Positions 12,024 through 22,330 of a stretch of DNA of 64,000 nt are shown here, one piece after another. Origin of the DNA: Pelobates cultripes (Eukaryota; Chordata; Amphibia; Anura; Pelobatidae). Position numbers and translations under genes: made by a program. The stretch is taken from the NCBI GenBank assembly GCA_933207985.1, contig OW240921.1, forward strand, positions 102,056,274-102,120,273, given 5' to 3'. The number at the start of each line of letters is the position of its first letter. Position 1 is the first letter of the stretch. Below the pieces are notes generated by a model. The model saw only the letters and a list, made by a program, of their open reading frames with translations, was not told the origin of the DNA and ran no database searches.

Positions 12024-12561
12024 CTATAACAATCTAGGAGAGAAATACAAAACAATAATGCAATATGCAGACATAAGGAAACACGGAGAGGGGGAAGAGA
12101 GTCAATCACAAGATGGAAATGGTGTGCAGCCTATCTCCCCAATAGGGGAGGTAGATATCTTCAGACCATGTACATCTTGAGGTATGTATCATAGGTCTTT
12201 AACCTATAAGAAGATAGATCACAAATAGTGCAATAATGTATGTTCCACAGTGTTAAATAAGTAAAATGCACTTACAAGAGGTAGAATAAAAAAATAGCCC
12301 ATCTCCACTATCAGTTGATCAATGTAGAAATCCTTCCCAATTAGATGGAAAACAGAGAACTTAAAATAGCAGCTTTCAAAGCAGTAAAAAAGAATATAAA
12401 ATGTGCATGTGTATGTATATGTGTATGTGTATGTATGATTGATCGTTTTTTAAAGATGTTCTAATAAATTTTGGACTTTTAACAAGTGAGTGCTCCTGCC
12501 TATTTTGGATGGATATATGTGTATGTATATATGTGTGTATATATATATATATAAATATATA
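12024..12561. other. No gene; AT-rich, ends in an (AT)n tract
   Basis: AT-rich sequence with GTGTATGT microsatellite-like runs (about 12405-12435 and 12520-12570). Nothing else is recognised. Confidence 0.5.
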
Positions 12562-12825
12562 TATATATATGAGCAGATAGGGGTGCACTCACAGGTCTTG
12601 AATAAGGACGACAATCAAATTCTTAAGGTGCAAAAGTCTTCATTATATCCGTGAATACATCAACGTTTCGACCCCTAAGGGTCTTTTTCAAGATCTTGAA
12701 AAAGACCCTTAGGGGTCGAAACGTTGATGTATTCATGGATATAATGAAGACTTTTGCACCTTAAGAATTTGATTGTCGTCCTTATTCAAGACCTGTGAGT
12801 GCACCCCTATCTGCTCATATATATA
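12562..12825. repeat. Near-perfect palindrome (inverted duplication)
   Basis: The arms 12562-12693 and 12694-12825 are reverse complements with almost no spacer. The centre is TTTTTCAAGATCTTGAAAAA at about 12684-12703. I found one mismatch in the roughly 120 bp of unique arm sequence (CCGTGAAT against ATTCATGG). Each arm ends in (AT)n and carries GACCCCTAAGGGTC followed on one strand by GAAACG. The unit looks like part of an interspersed repeat duplicated head to head. Confidence 0.85.
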
Positions 12826-12908
12826 TAACGCGGGTTGCACCTACGCACAAAAATATTGTGGTTTATTTAACCTTTCATAGTAAGGAGAGTGCCAAGCAGA
12901 TACAGTTT

Positions 12909-12949
<41 letters not shown>

Positions 12950-13690
12950 CATATGTGTGTGTGTGTGTGTGTCTGTGTGTATATGTATGTAATATATTAA
13001 TAATATAAGCAAAAAAAGCATAAAACTGTGTGTATCCAATTAGTTTCGTCTGAATCCTGGACTTCTGCAGGGATGTAATAAACTGAATGTCAGATAGCAT
13101 TATATATAGGGAGTTGTGATTGATGAACAAATTCGGAAGGGCCTCTTCTGTTTGCGTCTTGTCGTTACATCCACTCTTGCGTTTTACCTTATGCTCGCAT
13201 CCTGGCTTAGTGACGTGGGATGGAAATGTATTCCACCGTGGGATGATCTGTGTGTTCCATTCATGCAACGTCTCCACATCAATCCGGATATATGGCAATC
13301 ATAAACCATAAAAACATTTTAAATATAGAAAATGTAATGATGTTTTTTTACATAATAATGCAAAAATATATTTAATACAAATCAAAATCAAAATAATAAT
13401 AATGAAAAAATGACCAAAAATAACATTATAAAAAATGAGAAAAAACAAACAGACCCACCCCCTGAGAAAAATACATAAAACATATTTATATATGAAAAAT
13501 GAAAAATAATAATAAAAAATAAAAAATAAATAATTAAATAAAAAATATAGAAATATAAATTAAACAAATAAATAAAAAATAAAATACAAAAATAATATTC
13601 TTTTATTTCTCTTTTTTATTTTTCATATTATAATAATATTTGTATTATTTTTTTCATTATTATTATTTGGATTTTGTGTTTACCTGCTGC
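12826..13690. repeat. Microsatellites and A-rich low-complexity DNA
   Basis: (AT)n at about 12912-12945 passes into (GT)n at about 12955-12980. A short block at 13115-13300 has normal complexity (CTTAGTGACGTGGGATGG) and may be part of an old retroelement terminal repeat. From 13320 to 13670 the sequence is almost only A and T with AATAAT/AAAAAT repeats. No gene is seen. Confidence 0.6.
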
Positions 13691-13699
13691 TAATGTCTT

Positions 13700-13860
13700 G
13701 GTGCCAGAGACCACAGTACACATACAGAGGTCTTGTGGAGCCATACCTCGATGCATCAGAGCTGTTTTGGCAGATGAGGGCAACCTACATATATTTGGGA
13801 GGGCTTTAAATGTTATTGCTAATACATTGTGCATAAATGCTAGCAAAAGCATAGATTTTA
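13700..13860 (+). mobile_element. Remnant of a vertebrate DNA transposon end
   Basis: The run GGTCTTGTGGAGCCATACC, then ATGCATCAGAGCTGTTTTGG, then a degenerate GGGCTTTAAATGTTATTGCT matches my memory of one end of a transposon that is common in fish and frog genomes. Only one end is preserved and no open frame remains. The name is left open. Confidence 0.35.
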
Positions 13861-16800
13861 ATGTAAAGCTCTTTAAATATTGCTCCATATTTGGAAAACT
13901 ATGGCACAAGTGCCATGCATGGGAATATCAACAACTTTAACTTACACCTGGACTGACAGTGGTTCCAATGGGACCATGAGCCATGTAGCACATGGCAGGG
14001 GTAGTATTTTGCCCCTTACCTCCTCCTCACTTTTCCAGATTTTGCTTTCAATATCTGCTACCAGCCATTGTGACAGGCAGCTATGGCCAGCACAAGAAAG
14101 AGATGTTTAAGCTTAACAGTGGGCATTGGGGTGGGTGTATATTGGGTCAGGGTTTGTGTCTGGCAATGTGTATTGGTGTCTATGTGTATCCAATGAGTAC
14201 ATCTGGACGCTATTTCAGAGGCTAATTATCAGTTCCATGCACTGTAAGTACATGTTGTTTCCTCCAATCAATAACCCACATACTATACTATATCCTACTC
14301 CTTGTCCTCGTTTCTCGCTATATAGTGACCTGGATCTGAGGACTTTTCCAAGGTGCTGACCCCCTCCTCTTGCATACATAATAGGTAGAATTTCACTGCA
14401 GCACCTATCACTCTTATTGTAATCATACAGTATATGATTAATTTAATGTTGGTGATGTGTGTTCTAGTTAACTGCAATGTTAAATTTGTCAGTGTTAGTC
14501 ACTAACATTTGGTTTTCACTAAAATCTAATTTTGAGCTAATAGAAAGCCAAGAGGCAACATTGAGTCCAGTGTAACAGATATTTACAGTTATTGTCAAAG
14601 GTTGGTTGTTATATTTTGTTCTTTTTTTTACTGGCTTGAGAGCTAATCAGTCACAGTGCTTTAACAGGTTAGCCTCGCCTCTCTCAAGATTTGCCAAGTA
14701 ATGTGTATGCATATACATCTACACATTACCGTAACCCAGTTGGGCCAATATTAATTATATCTAGAAGAGTGCAGGAAACAGGGAGTTTCCTAGTCCATAA
14801 GGGGCAATAACATTAAAGGGGTCCAGGAGATTGTGCATGTACTGGGCACTGACAGATTGCCTTTAACTCTGATGCCAATAACAGGATACTGCTCCTTGTT
14901 GTGGCACTGGAAGAGTTAACTTTGTCCTGGTGGTGATTTATTATGCCACAAACTTTTTTTTTAATATATATATATATATTTTAATTTGTTTACTTAAATT
15001 AAATTTAATTTCATATGTTAATTTCTGTTTGGTATTCGTACACTGGGTAAGGGCAGTGAAGTTCAAACATATGTAACCAGCTCACTAACTAACTTCCCTA
15101 TGACATTGTTCCTCGGACTGTTGAACTAAATTCTGTGGCTCAGTTTTCACTTCATAGCAATTCAGTGAAAAAACCTATTGAAAAAAACATTTTGTTGCCA
15201 GACGTTTAATCTATACGATTATTTATGTTACTCTGGCATTGTATATCCTGTTTTCTCTACTGATATAGAGCTGTTTTAAGTATTTGCCCCAAGGACTGTT
15301 ATTAAAACACCTGCTGACATTGCCAATTCTGTGACCTGTCAGCTTCCGGGACTGCTACAAAAACCTGTCATGGGGAAAAACCAAGCACTTTCAAGCAGAA
15401 GAAACAAGTTCTCAACTTTGTAAAAAAAATTATTAAGAAACTGATATCACTTAACCTCAAATCAGAGCAAATTGATATCAAAGTAGCAAAATATAGACAA
15501 AATAGTCAAGCTGCTGATTTGTTAAATTACTCATCAATTTCTGCAAACATTTTACCATTGAGATTTCAATTTGCTGCAAATCAGGATTTAGTTCAAATAT
15601 TTACTCCAAAACATATCTAAACCCATGTTTTCCAAAAGTCCTGATTTAGGAGGGTCAGTTCGTATGTCAGGGTTCTTTCCATCTATCCTAACTTTGTTCA
15701 CTCATATCCTCTGGTATCTTCATTTGTGGGAAGATGACGGAACCCTCACTAGAAAGTGTAGCACGAGTGCATCATTAGACACATTTATTCTATGCTCAGT
15801 GCACTACAACCATGCAGAAAGTGTTGAAAGAGCAATCTCTGCATGGTCCAGTCTTTGTGGGTGGGACTGAGTGATTGGCCTGGCCTACTTTCTAGGCTGA
15901 CTTATTATTTGGGGGGGATCAAATCCCTTTCTGGGCGAGTCAGCACCCTTTTACCCCTTCACAGGGCACCAATGTTGAAGGAGTATATGTTCAAGCCTGT
16001 TTCAAATCTCACCTGAATTATTCTGAAAATGGCTACTCACAAGCTGGCCAAGGGTTGTCACATTTCATGGAGATATTTCTTGGACAGATGTTAAGAGGTT
16101 GTGGCTTTGAGTCTGGCTTTTTAAATAACTGGTAACATAGCTGATACATATATAAATTAAAGAACACTCCAAGCACCACAACCCTTTAACTCAGAAGAGT
16201 TTTCCAGGACCCCTAAAAACAAGATGGGAATGAGGATGTAATTTTAGGGTCTAAAATGTTCATCAGCAGGAAGGTTGTGGAAGCAGCAGGAGAAATTGCC
16301 CCCACATTAAGTTGATTCATTAACTCACGCAAAAGGCGTCAGTCTAGGAGGTAACATGGAGGTCGGGTATTTAATAATTATTGAGGCAGTCTCCTGGTCC
16401 TTAAAACATCACAAGGCAGCCCTAGTTTTACTGCCATTCACTTATTCAATGTGCGGCAAATGCAGGGTTAATAATAACAAGGTAGCATTTACAAGACTCC
16501 GGGGGATCTATGTAGCAGCAGCTGAGAGAGAGTTAACCTGTCACATGTTGGGTGGTGTATAACCTAGAGACCGCCAGATTAGATACTTCTCTGATTCACA
16601 GAGCCATTATCTTGGGATCTTGTTATTGTGAGGTTCTTATCTGCTGCACATTGAGTAAGGGAATGGCAGACTAGGGCGGCTCTTGATGTTTACTAGGTCA
16701 TCCAGCAGTGGTAAGGGGCCGTGTAAACCGGTCAGGTTGAAGAAAGACTGGGAAATACATTGAAAGAGTCACTGTGACTCCAGGCACCCATGCAACATTT

Positions 16801-17260
16801 TTGCAAATTACTATTTCGTCTTAAATAACTTGCTGTAATTTATGTACCCTTACATTTTTTTAAGTTTCAGGGGAGAAAAAATAGTTTTTCAGCATTCTAC
16901 AGCTTAACCTTGACTTTCAGTCCCACATTAAAGTCTTTCACATCAATGTTACTGCTGCCTGAGGCTAGTTATGTTAAGCAATGACTAACAAAGCTCCAAT
17001 TTACCAAACATCATTCCTTTGAAATTCTTCTCCATGTGAATTTGTACATTGCATGTATGTTAATACCCATGTATGTGTAATATGTGTATATGATGTATTT
17101 GTGTACATGAGTGTGCAGGTGATGTTACTATGAATACAGTATAACTGATATGCTTGTATATATAACTATGTGACATGTGATTGTACATGTATTATGTGTG
17201 TTTATAACTGCATGTGTGACTACATACTTATGTGTAATGTGTGTGGCCTAAATATATTAC
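13861..17260. other. No recognised gene or repeat
   Basis: 3.4 kb of moderate-complexity sequence. I see a small TTAA-bounded piece at 16157-16190 starting AGAACACTCCAAGCACC, which looks like the end of a MITE, and TG-rich drift at 17040-17240. Open frames of 60-81 codons have no motifs. This may be single-copy DNA. Confidence 0.45.
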
Positions 17261-17789
17261 AGTACTCATGACAGGTGCATAGTCGTCATATGGGCAGGTG
17301 GAATTACCCCCAAAACTTACACCCAAAAACACACTGACACTAATGAATGGGTCAATATGTCCACAGCTTTATTAATGTTGACAATAAAATGAAAGTCATT
17401 GCCCCCGCCCCTCCATCCCACCATATAACATCATATGGCCCGAAACAAAAGGCAATGACCTATAATTTCCGTAAATATAAATAACATAAATCACAATAAT
17501 AACAAACATCATAAACATAATATAAGTGCCAAATGTTGTTAAATAACCACTGTAGGGGTATACCCGCACACCCCTGCCACTCACCAGGTTCTGAGCCACC
17601 ACTGAGCTCAAAACCTACCAAAGTTCATAACAAACCGTTTAACCAAACTCTTAACCAGCAGCCTAACTGCCCTATTCTATTTACACTAACCCAGAGCCTG
17701 TTTGTCCCCTAACTTTTCTCTTTCTAGTTCCGCCACAAGCTCAGATCTTGATCCCTTAAGCCGTCTGAGCTCCGCCACCCCTAAGGAGC

Positions 17790-19740
17790 TAGGCCCTACT
17801 CAACCCCAGATTCAAGAGATCTCACCCCACTTCCATGAGGTGGACCCGGTCTTGTCCAAAATATCCAGGCAACCGGGGGTGGGGCCTGACAGACAAGATG
17901 GCCGGACACATCTTTTGAGAGCTCTGGCATGGACGAGCAAAAATTCAGCACTTACTACCTTCAATCGTGATAACCTCAGCTTTGTAAGACAGCGGTCTGT
18001 TGCTGAAACAAGAGGGAACCAGCAGAGCCACAAATCTAGCCGAGCACAAATAATATTGGAGAATGAGGTCTGTTGTGGATTGCGGCCTAGTGACCGGGGG
18101 AAGCGGCTGATCTCCTGACAAGGGGCCCGACCTAACCGGCAGCTCAACTACAGCCCTGTAGCCCCCCCCTCTGTACCGGTGGGGGATATCCTGGTCCCCG
18201 CTGGGGAAACACATTCACCTGCAGCGGAGATCTTCCCTCACAAGTTAAAGACTGCATGGCAACGCTGAGATGGCGACCGTGCCACACAGTTTACAGTATC
18301 GGGAAGACTCAGTGACCCAGCGGTGGAGAGAGCGTTTTGAGTCAAAATTTAACTAGATCTGTCAGGCGTTTTGTAGGCGCATACAACGCAGACCCCCCAC
18401 TCAAGCAATGCCTGCTGTAAGGGAGGAGGTGCCTGTGCCCTGTTCCAGCTCTGGCCAAGGGAACCCTCTGAAGGTGCGCTCACCCCATCGACCCCGCTTT
18501 GTGTCGCTATGTGACAGAAGACCCACCTCCACCTCGAGTGGCCGAGCCGAGGCCCTCCAGGGCTATTCTGAGAACCGCCGCAGCACAACTGCACACTTCA
18601 GGCATCTCCCCAGAGGGACACAGCTGGTGCCCCACAGCGACTCCCAGCGGGTCCGGTACAGCCCGATCCAGCGGCGCAGAAACAAACCTTTCCTCTACCC
18701 AGCACAGCCTGCTTGCAGCAAGCGCCCACTCATCAGCACAGAGGAGGATAGAGGTGCTGATGCATCTGGTGCCGCTTACCAGTACAGCCAAAAACACACT
18801 AGACTACCTGATACCCAGGTACGGTCGGAGAAGCCCCTTTGACTTATCGCCTTCTGGGCCAGCCCTGCTACTGATAGGGATGATCCAGGCTCTGAGACTA
18901 TCACTAAGGCTCTGCACATTTCAGCTCCATACTGCAGACAGCCGCTGCTAGATCTCCATAACGGACACATATCTGGCCATTGTCTCTGTTTTATGTCTTG
19001 CCTCATATTCCTCTCCACATCTAAAGTCTCAAATGTTACAGTGCAGCAGCGGGTAAAGTTTAGGAACTTCAATGGGAAATGTTTATTTTTTTCTGTTTGG
19101 CAACCTGTTTCAAGCAAGTCTCAAGTTTAACTGATGAGCACAATATACAAACCTGTTTATTAATCTCAAGCCCTAGCTAAACCCAGCATATATTCATAAT
19201 TTCCTGTATATCATATAAATATCATGCTCTGTAGTCACCTGCACAAAAAAAAAAAATAATTTAAAAAAAAAATACCCAGGCAACCTGTTCTCAAGCTCAC
19301 TGTGCCGAATTACCACCCTCTGACCTTCCTAACAAAACTGGCCATCAGGTTATTCACCTTACCCCAGCAACGCTCGATAGCGGCTGTATCAACAGTGTGA
19401 CGCCACTGAACTCGGTGGATAATTTCGGACCAGATGACCAAAACCCCAGGGACCAAGTCCCGTAGCAGGTTAATATCATGCTTCATCCATTTTACCAAGT
19501 GTCTTTGCGTCACTAGGCCCAAATCATTGCCCCCTGCATGTAACAACAGGAAATCCGGAAATCAGCTTAAACACCGCCCCAATAACATCACCCCAACTAG
19601 CTCCCCTGTAACCGAACAACTTAATCGCGATCTGGTCCATAGGAAAGCCTAGCTGTGGACCCTGTAAATGAGCTGCAGCCCTCCTCTTAGCCCATAACAC
19701 GAACAAATGGCCCATGATCCAAGCAACTCGACCTGTGGAA
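17790..19740 (-). pseudogene. SGNH/GDSL hydrolase-like ORF of the Ngaro element, broken
   Basis: On the minus strand the reading begins near 19740 (RVAWIMGHLFVLWAKRR), shifts frame near 19540, and passes LLHAGGNDLGL, where GGND fits block III (GxND) of SGNH hydrolases. After the insertion at 17875-19272 it resumes with PGYFGQDRVHLMEVG, where D-R-V-H fits block V (DxxH), then NLGLSR. Block I Ser is in doubt (GHL instead of GDS). Some vertebrate Ngaro elements are known to carry such an accessory hydrolase, whose role is not established. A frameshift, internal stops and the insertion make it a pseudogene. A TTTCCACAG at about 19748 just upstream looks like a splice acceptor. Confidence 0.7.
17875..19272 (+). 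mobile_element. L1-like non-autonomous retroelement with intact 5' start and A-rich tail
   Basis: The insertion begins GGGGGTGGGGCCTGACAG with an AAGATGGCC just behind, a start typical of L1 5' ends. It ends in AATAATTTAAAAAAAAAA at 19272. It is flanked by TAtCCAGGCAACC (17862-17874) and TAcCCAGGCAACC (19273-19285), a 13-bp target-site duplication with one mismatch. The 1.4-kb interior is GC-rich in its first half and holds overlapping open frames (18408-18842 and 18499-18951) without recognisable ORF1 or ORF2 motifs. It could be an internally deleted L1 or an L1-mobilised composite element. Confidence 0.6.
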
Positions 19741-19825
19741 ACAAAACAAGACCATCAGCCTAGGGGAACCAGCAGAGAATCCCCCAAACCCACTACTTCA
19801 TTCACATCAGCATCCCCAGCTGTAC

Positions 19826-20936
19826 AATGGGTGGACTAACAGACATGTAATTGTAACCAGACAACTGGATGTACAGGAACAGAGAGGTGGAGGGCCCTGC
19901 TCAATGAGCTTACATTCTAGCGGGGGTGGGGTATAGTGACACAAATGGTAAAAGTAGGGGTACGAAGTAGGTTGTTAGAAAAGTATTTACTGAGGGCTTA
20001 GTAGGTAATTTTTGACAGTTGCAGGGGAGGAGTCATGGGGGTGGGGGATAAAAACCTGTCAACAGTTTATTTGATATGCTTTCTTGAAGAAGTGAGTTTT
20101 CAATGGAGTGGAGATTGGGTGAAATTCTTATGGAAATGAAGGGAGTTCCACAGAAGAAGTGCAGCCCTGGAAAAGTCTTGGAGGCGAGCGTTAGAGGTAG
20201 GAATACGGACAGAGTATATAATTAGGTCTTTGGCAGAGCGTAGGGGCCTTGAGAGGACATACTTGTGTATTAGGGAGGATAGGTAGGTTGGAGGAGCATT
20301 ATGTAGGGACTTGTAAGCAAGCACCAGAATTTTAAATTGAGCCCTATATCTAACTGGAAGCCAAAGCAGGGACTGACAGAACGGGGAGGCGTGGGAGGTG
20401 CGAGCGGACAGGAAAATGATCCTCGCCGCTGCATTCATTATAGATTGCAACAGTGCAATCTGGGAACACGTAAGACCACTGAGAAGAGTATTGCAGTAGT
20501 CGAGGCAAGAGAGAACAAGCACATGGACAAGCACCTTAGCCGCATCCGGGGCTAAATAGGGGCGGATGCGCGCCATGTTTTTGAGATGGAAGCGACAGAA
20601 TTTGGTGATTGATTGGACATGAGGGGTGAAGGAGAGGTTGGAGTCAAAAAGAACACCCAGTCAGTGAGCCTGCGAGGTAGATGGTAGTGCCATTGACTTG
20701 AAGGGAGACAGACACAGGAGTAGTAACACTTGAGGGAGGAAAGACCAGAAGTTATGTTTTGGACAGGTTGAGTTTAAGGAAGTGAGCAGCCATCCATTTG
20801 GAAATCGAAGAGAGGCAGTCAGAGACACAAGTCATGATGGGCGGAGAGAGATCAGGAGAGGATAGGTAGATTTGCGTGTCATCCACATAGAAATGATAAC
20901 GGAAGCCAAAGGAGTTGATGAGTTTACTAAGGGAGG
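19826..20936 (-). mobile_element. L2-like non-LTR retrotransposon, 5'-truncated
   Basis: On the minus strand the element starts inside reverse transcriptase, with the catalytic [10 protein letters not shown] near 20895-20865. It continues through the thumb region to a 158-codon open frame (20576-20100) with SCLDYCNTLLSGL, NAAARII and LLWLPVRYRAQFKIL, hallmarks of the L2/CR1 group C-terminal domain. The 3' untranslated end reads TGTAAGCTCATTGAGCAGGG, typical of L2. It interrupts the recombinase of the Ngaro element. Frameshifts between 20880 and 20580 inactivate it. Confidence 0.8.
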
Positions 20937-21255
20937 AATTACATCAGATTCCTGAATGCCACCATGACCTCGCCTGTTTACTTTGACCAATTCCTCAATC
21001 CGAAAAAAAGCCCCAAAACATGCCAAAACAAATACAGTGCATCCGGAATTCTACTCCCCCTCTGGAAACCCTTCAAAGCCTGTTGTATCACAAAATGCTT
21101 CGTCAAGTCCCCCCAACCGCACAGCTTAAACAAAAAGGCGAGTGTGGCCATATTCCTATCAGCCACTGCAGGGGAAGCGCCCCCAGCCAGTATCTCAAAC
21201 GTAAACCATAAGTGGGACATAACCAAAGGAGTCTGGCTGTGGTTGCTCAGCATTA
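20937..21255 (-). pseudogene. Tyrosine recombinase fragment of the Ngaro element
   Basis: The minus-strand reading gives FEILAGGASPAVADRN, then LTKHFVIQQALKGFQRG, then FWHVLGLFFGLRNW. The adjacent frame gives CFGAFFRIEELVKVNRRG and ESDVI before the L2 insertion. The order core-binding helices followed by FGAFRI-EL with the first catalytic Arg is that of DIRS/Ngaro recombinases. It matches the plus-strand fragment at 27.7-28.1 kb almost motif for motif. The C-terminal HxxR and Tyr are lost. Confidence 0.72.
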
Positions 21256-21281
21256 ACAGTGTGGCTTAAAATTGGAGAGGG

Positions 21282-22330
21282 TTAAAGGGACACAATAGGC
21301 ACCCAAATCGCTACACCTAAATGTAGTGGTTTTGGTGCTTAGAGTCTGGTTTTGCAGACTGAGCAGTGTAAACTTTTATGAGAAAAGGCAGTGTTTATAG
21401 TGCTGCCAAAGGCCACTTCTAGCAGCTTTTATTTAGACAGCCACTAAAGGAACTTCTTACTGTCAGTTCTGCAAACTAATATGCTGGGGAACCAAAGGTA
21501 AGTTAAAAGCTTTTTAATGCACATAGGAGAGGAAGGACAACTATTTAAATAGTTACCAGAACACTATGACATTAGGAATGCATGTTTGTTTTGCTAATGG
21601 CATAGTTACATCTAAGGTCCCTCAGTTTCCCTCAGGGAGGTTGGGTGCAACCTCAGTTCCTCTGGTAGGGATGGTGCTACTTCAAGTCCCTCAAGTCAAA
21701 GACATAATTCACATAATTCTCAGAAAAACAGTATTTCATAGAAATTGTATTACAACATCTGGGGTTAGGTGTAACACTTTGTATTAGCCTATTGCATGAA
21801 TTTAGCCAAACCAAAGCAAACATTAATTGACCTTTGTGCAAAATGTGTCGAAGGAATATAATGCTATTGATTAAAGTTGTTTCTACATCCAGTTCTGGTT
21901 TCTTCATACTCTATAACTGTAATTATGTGTTTTTTTGAAAGCAAAAGAAACGATTTTGTTTCGTTTATCAAATAATTTATGAAATATCTTTGTATACTAT
22001 TGTGTGTATATATAATTTGTCAATCAAAAAGCAATTTCCTTCTTAATAACCGTTGGCAGGCTGTGAAGTAAGAAATGTATTGAAATATGCTATAGAGTGC
22101 AACTGGTTAATTATTTTACAGCTAGCATTGTTAAATTGTAGCCCTATGGAGAAAGCACAGGTTAGCAGAAGGGGGCCCTGACATGGCTTGGAGGTGGACT
22201 TAGGTGGAGCCTGATGGTAATTGGATAAGTATGGCTGCTATAAATGTCAGCCATTTTAGAAAAATCATTACTAATTAACCTACTAGGCAGAGTTGGTGTT
22301 TTCACTGATTGGGCCTGGTAAAGCAGTTTT
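21282..22330. repeat. Truncated TTAA MITE, then unassigned sequence
   Basis: TTAA at 21282-21285 is followed by AGGGACACAATAGGCACC and hairpin-forming text (AAAAGGCAGTGTTTATAGTG near 21382) related to the MITE piece at 24.35-24.73 kb. No matching right end is seen, so the copy is truncated at about 21540. From there to 22330 I recognise nothing. Confidence 0.5.

Larger units (their letters stand above)
17270..21255 (-). mobile_element. Ngaro-type tyrosine-recombinase retrotransposon, decayed and interrupted
   Basis: Read on the minus strand the parts are in order: the core-binding part of a tyrosine recombinase (21255-20937), an SGNH hydrolase ORF (19740-17790), and a 3' noncoding region (17700-17270) that ends near CCCATATGACGACTATGCAC. 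The same 3' region follows the SGNH domain of the plus-strand copy at 28.6-28.9 kb, which ties the parts to one family. An L2 fragment and a 1.4-kb L1-like element are inserted, and the recombinase C-terminal half is missing. Split direct repeats are not visible. gag and RT are absent. Confidence 0.75.

Noticed and set aside
18408..18951. Two overlapping frames of 144 and 150 codons, GC-rich, as a possible host exon or CpG island
   Set aside because: They lie inside an insertion bounded by a TSD and an A-rich tail, and neither has a recognisable motif.
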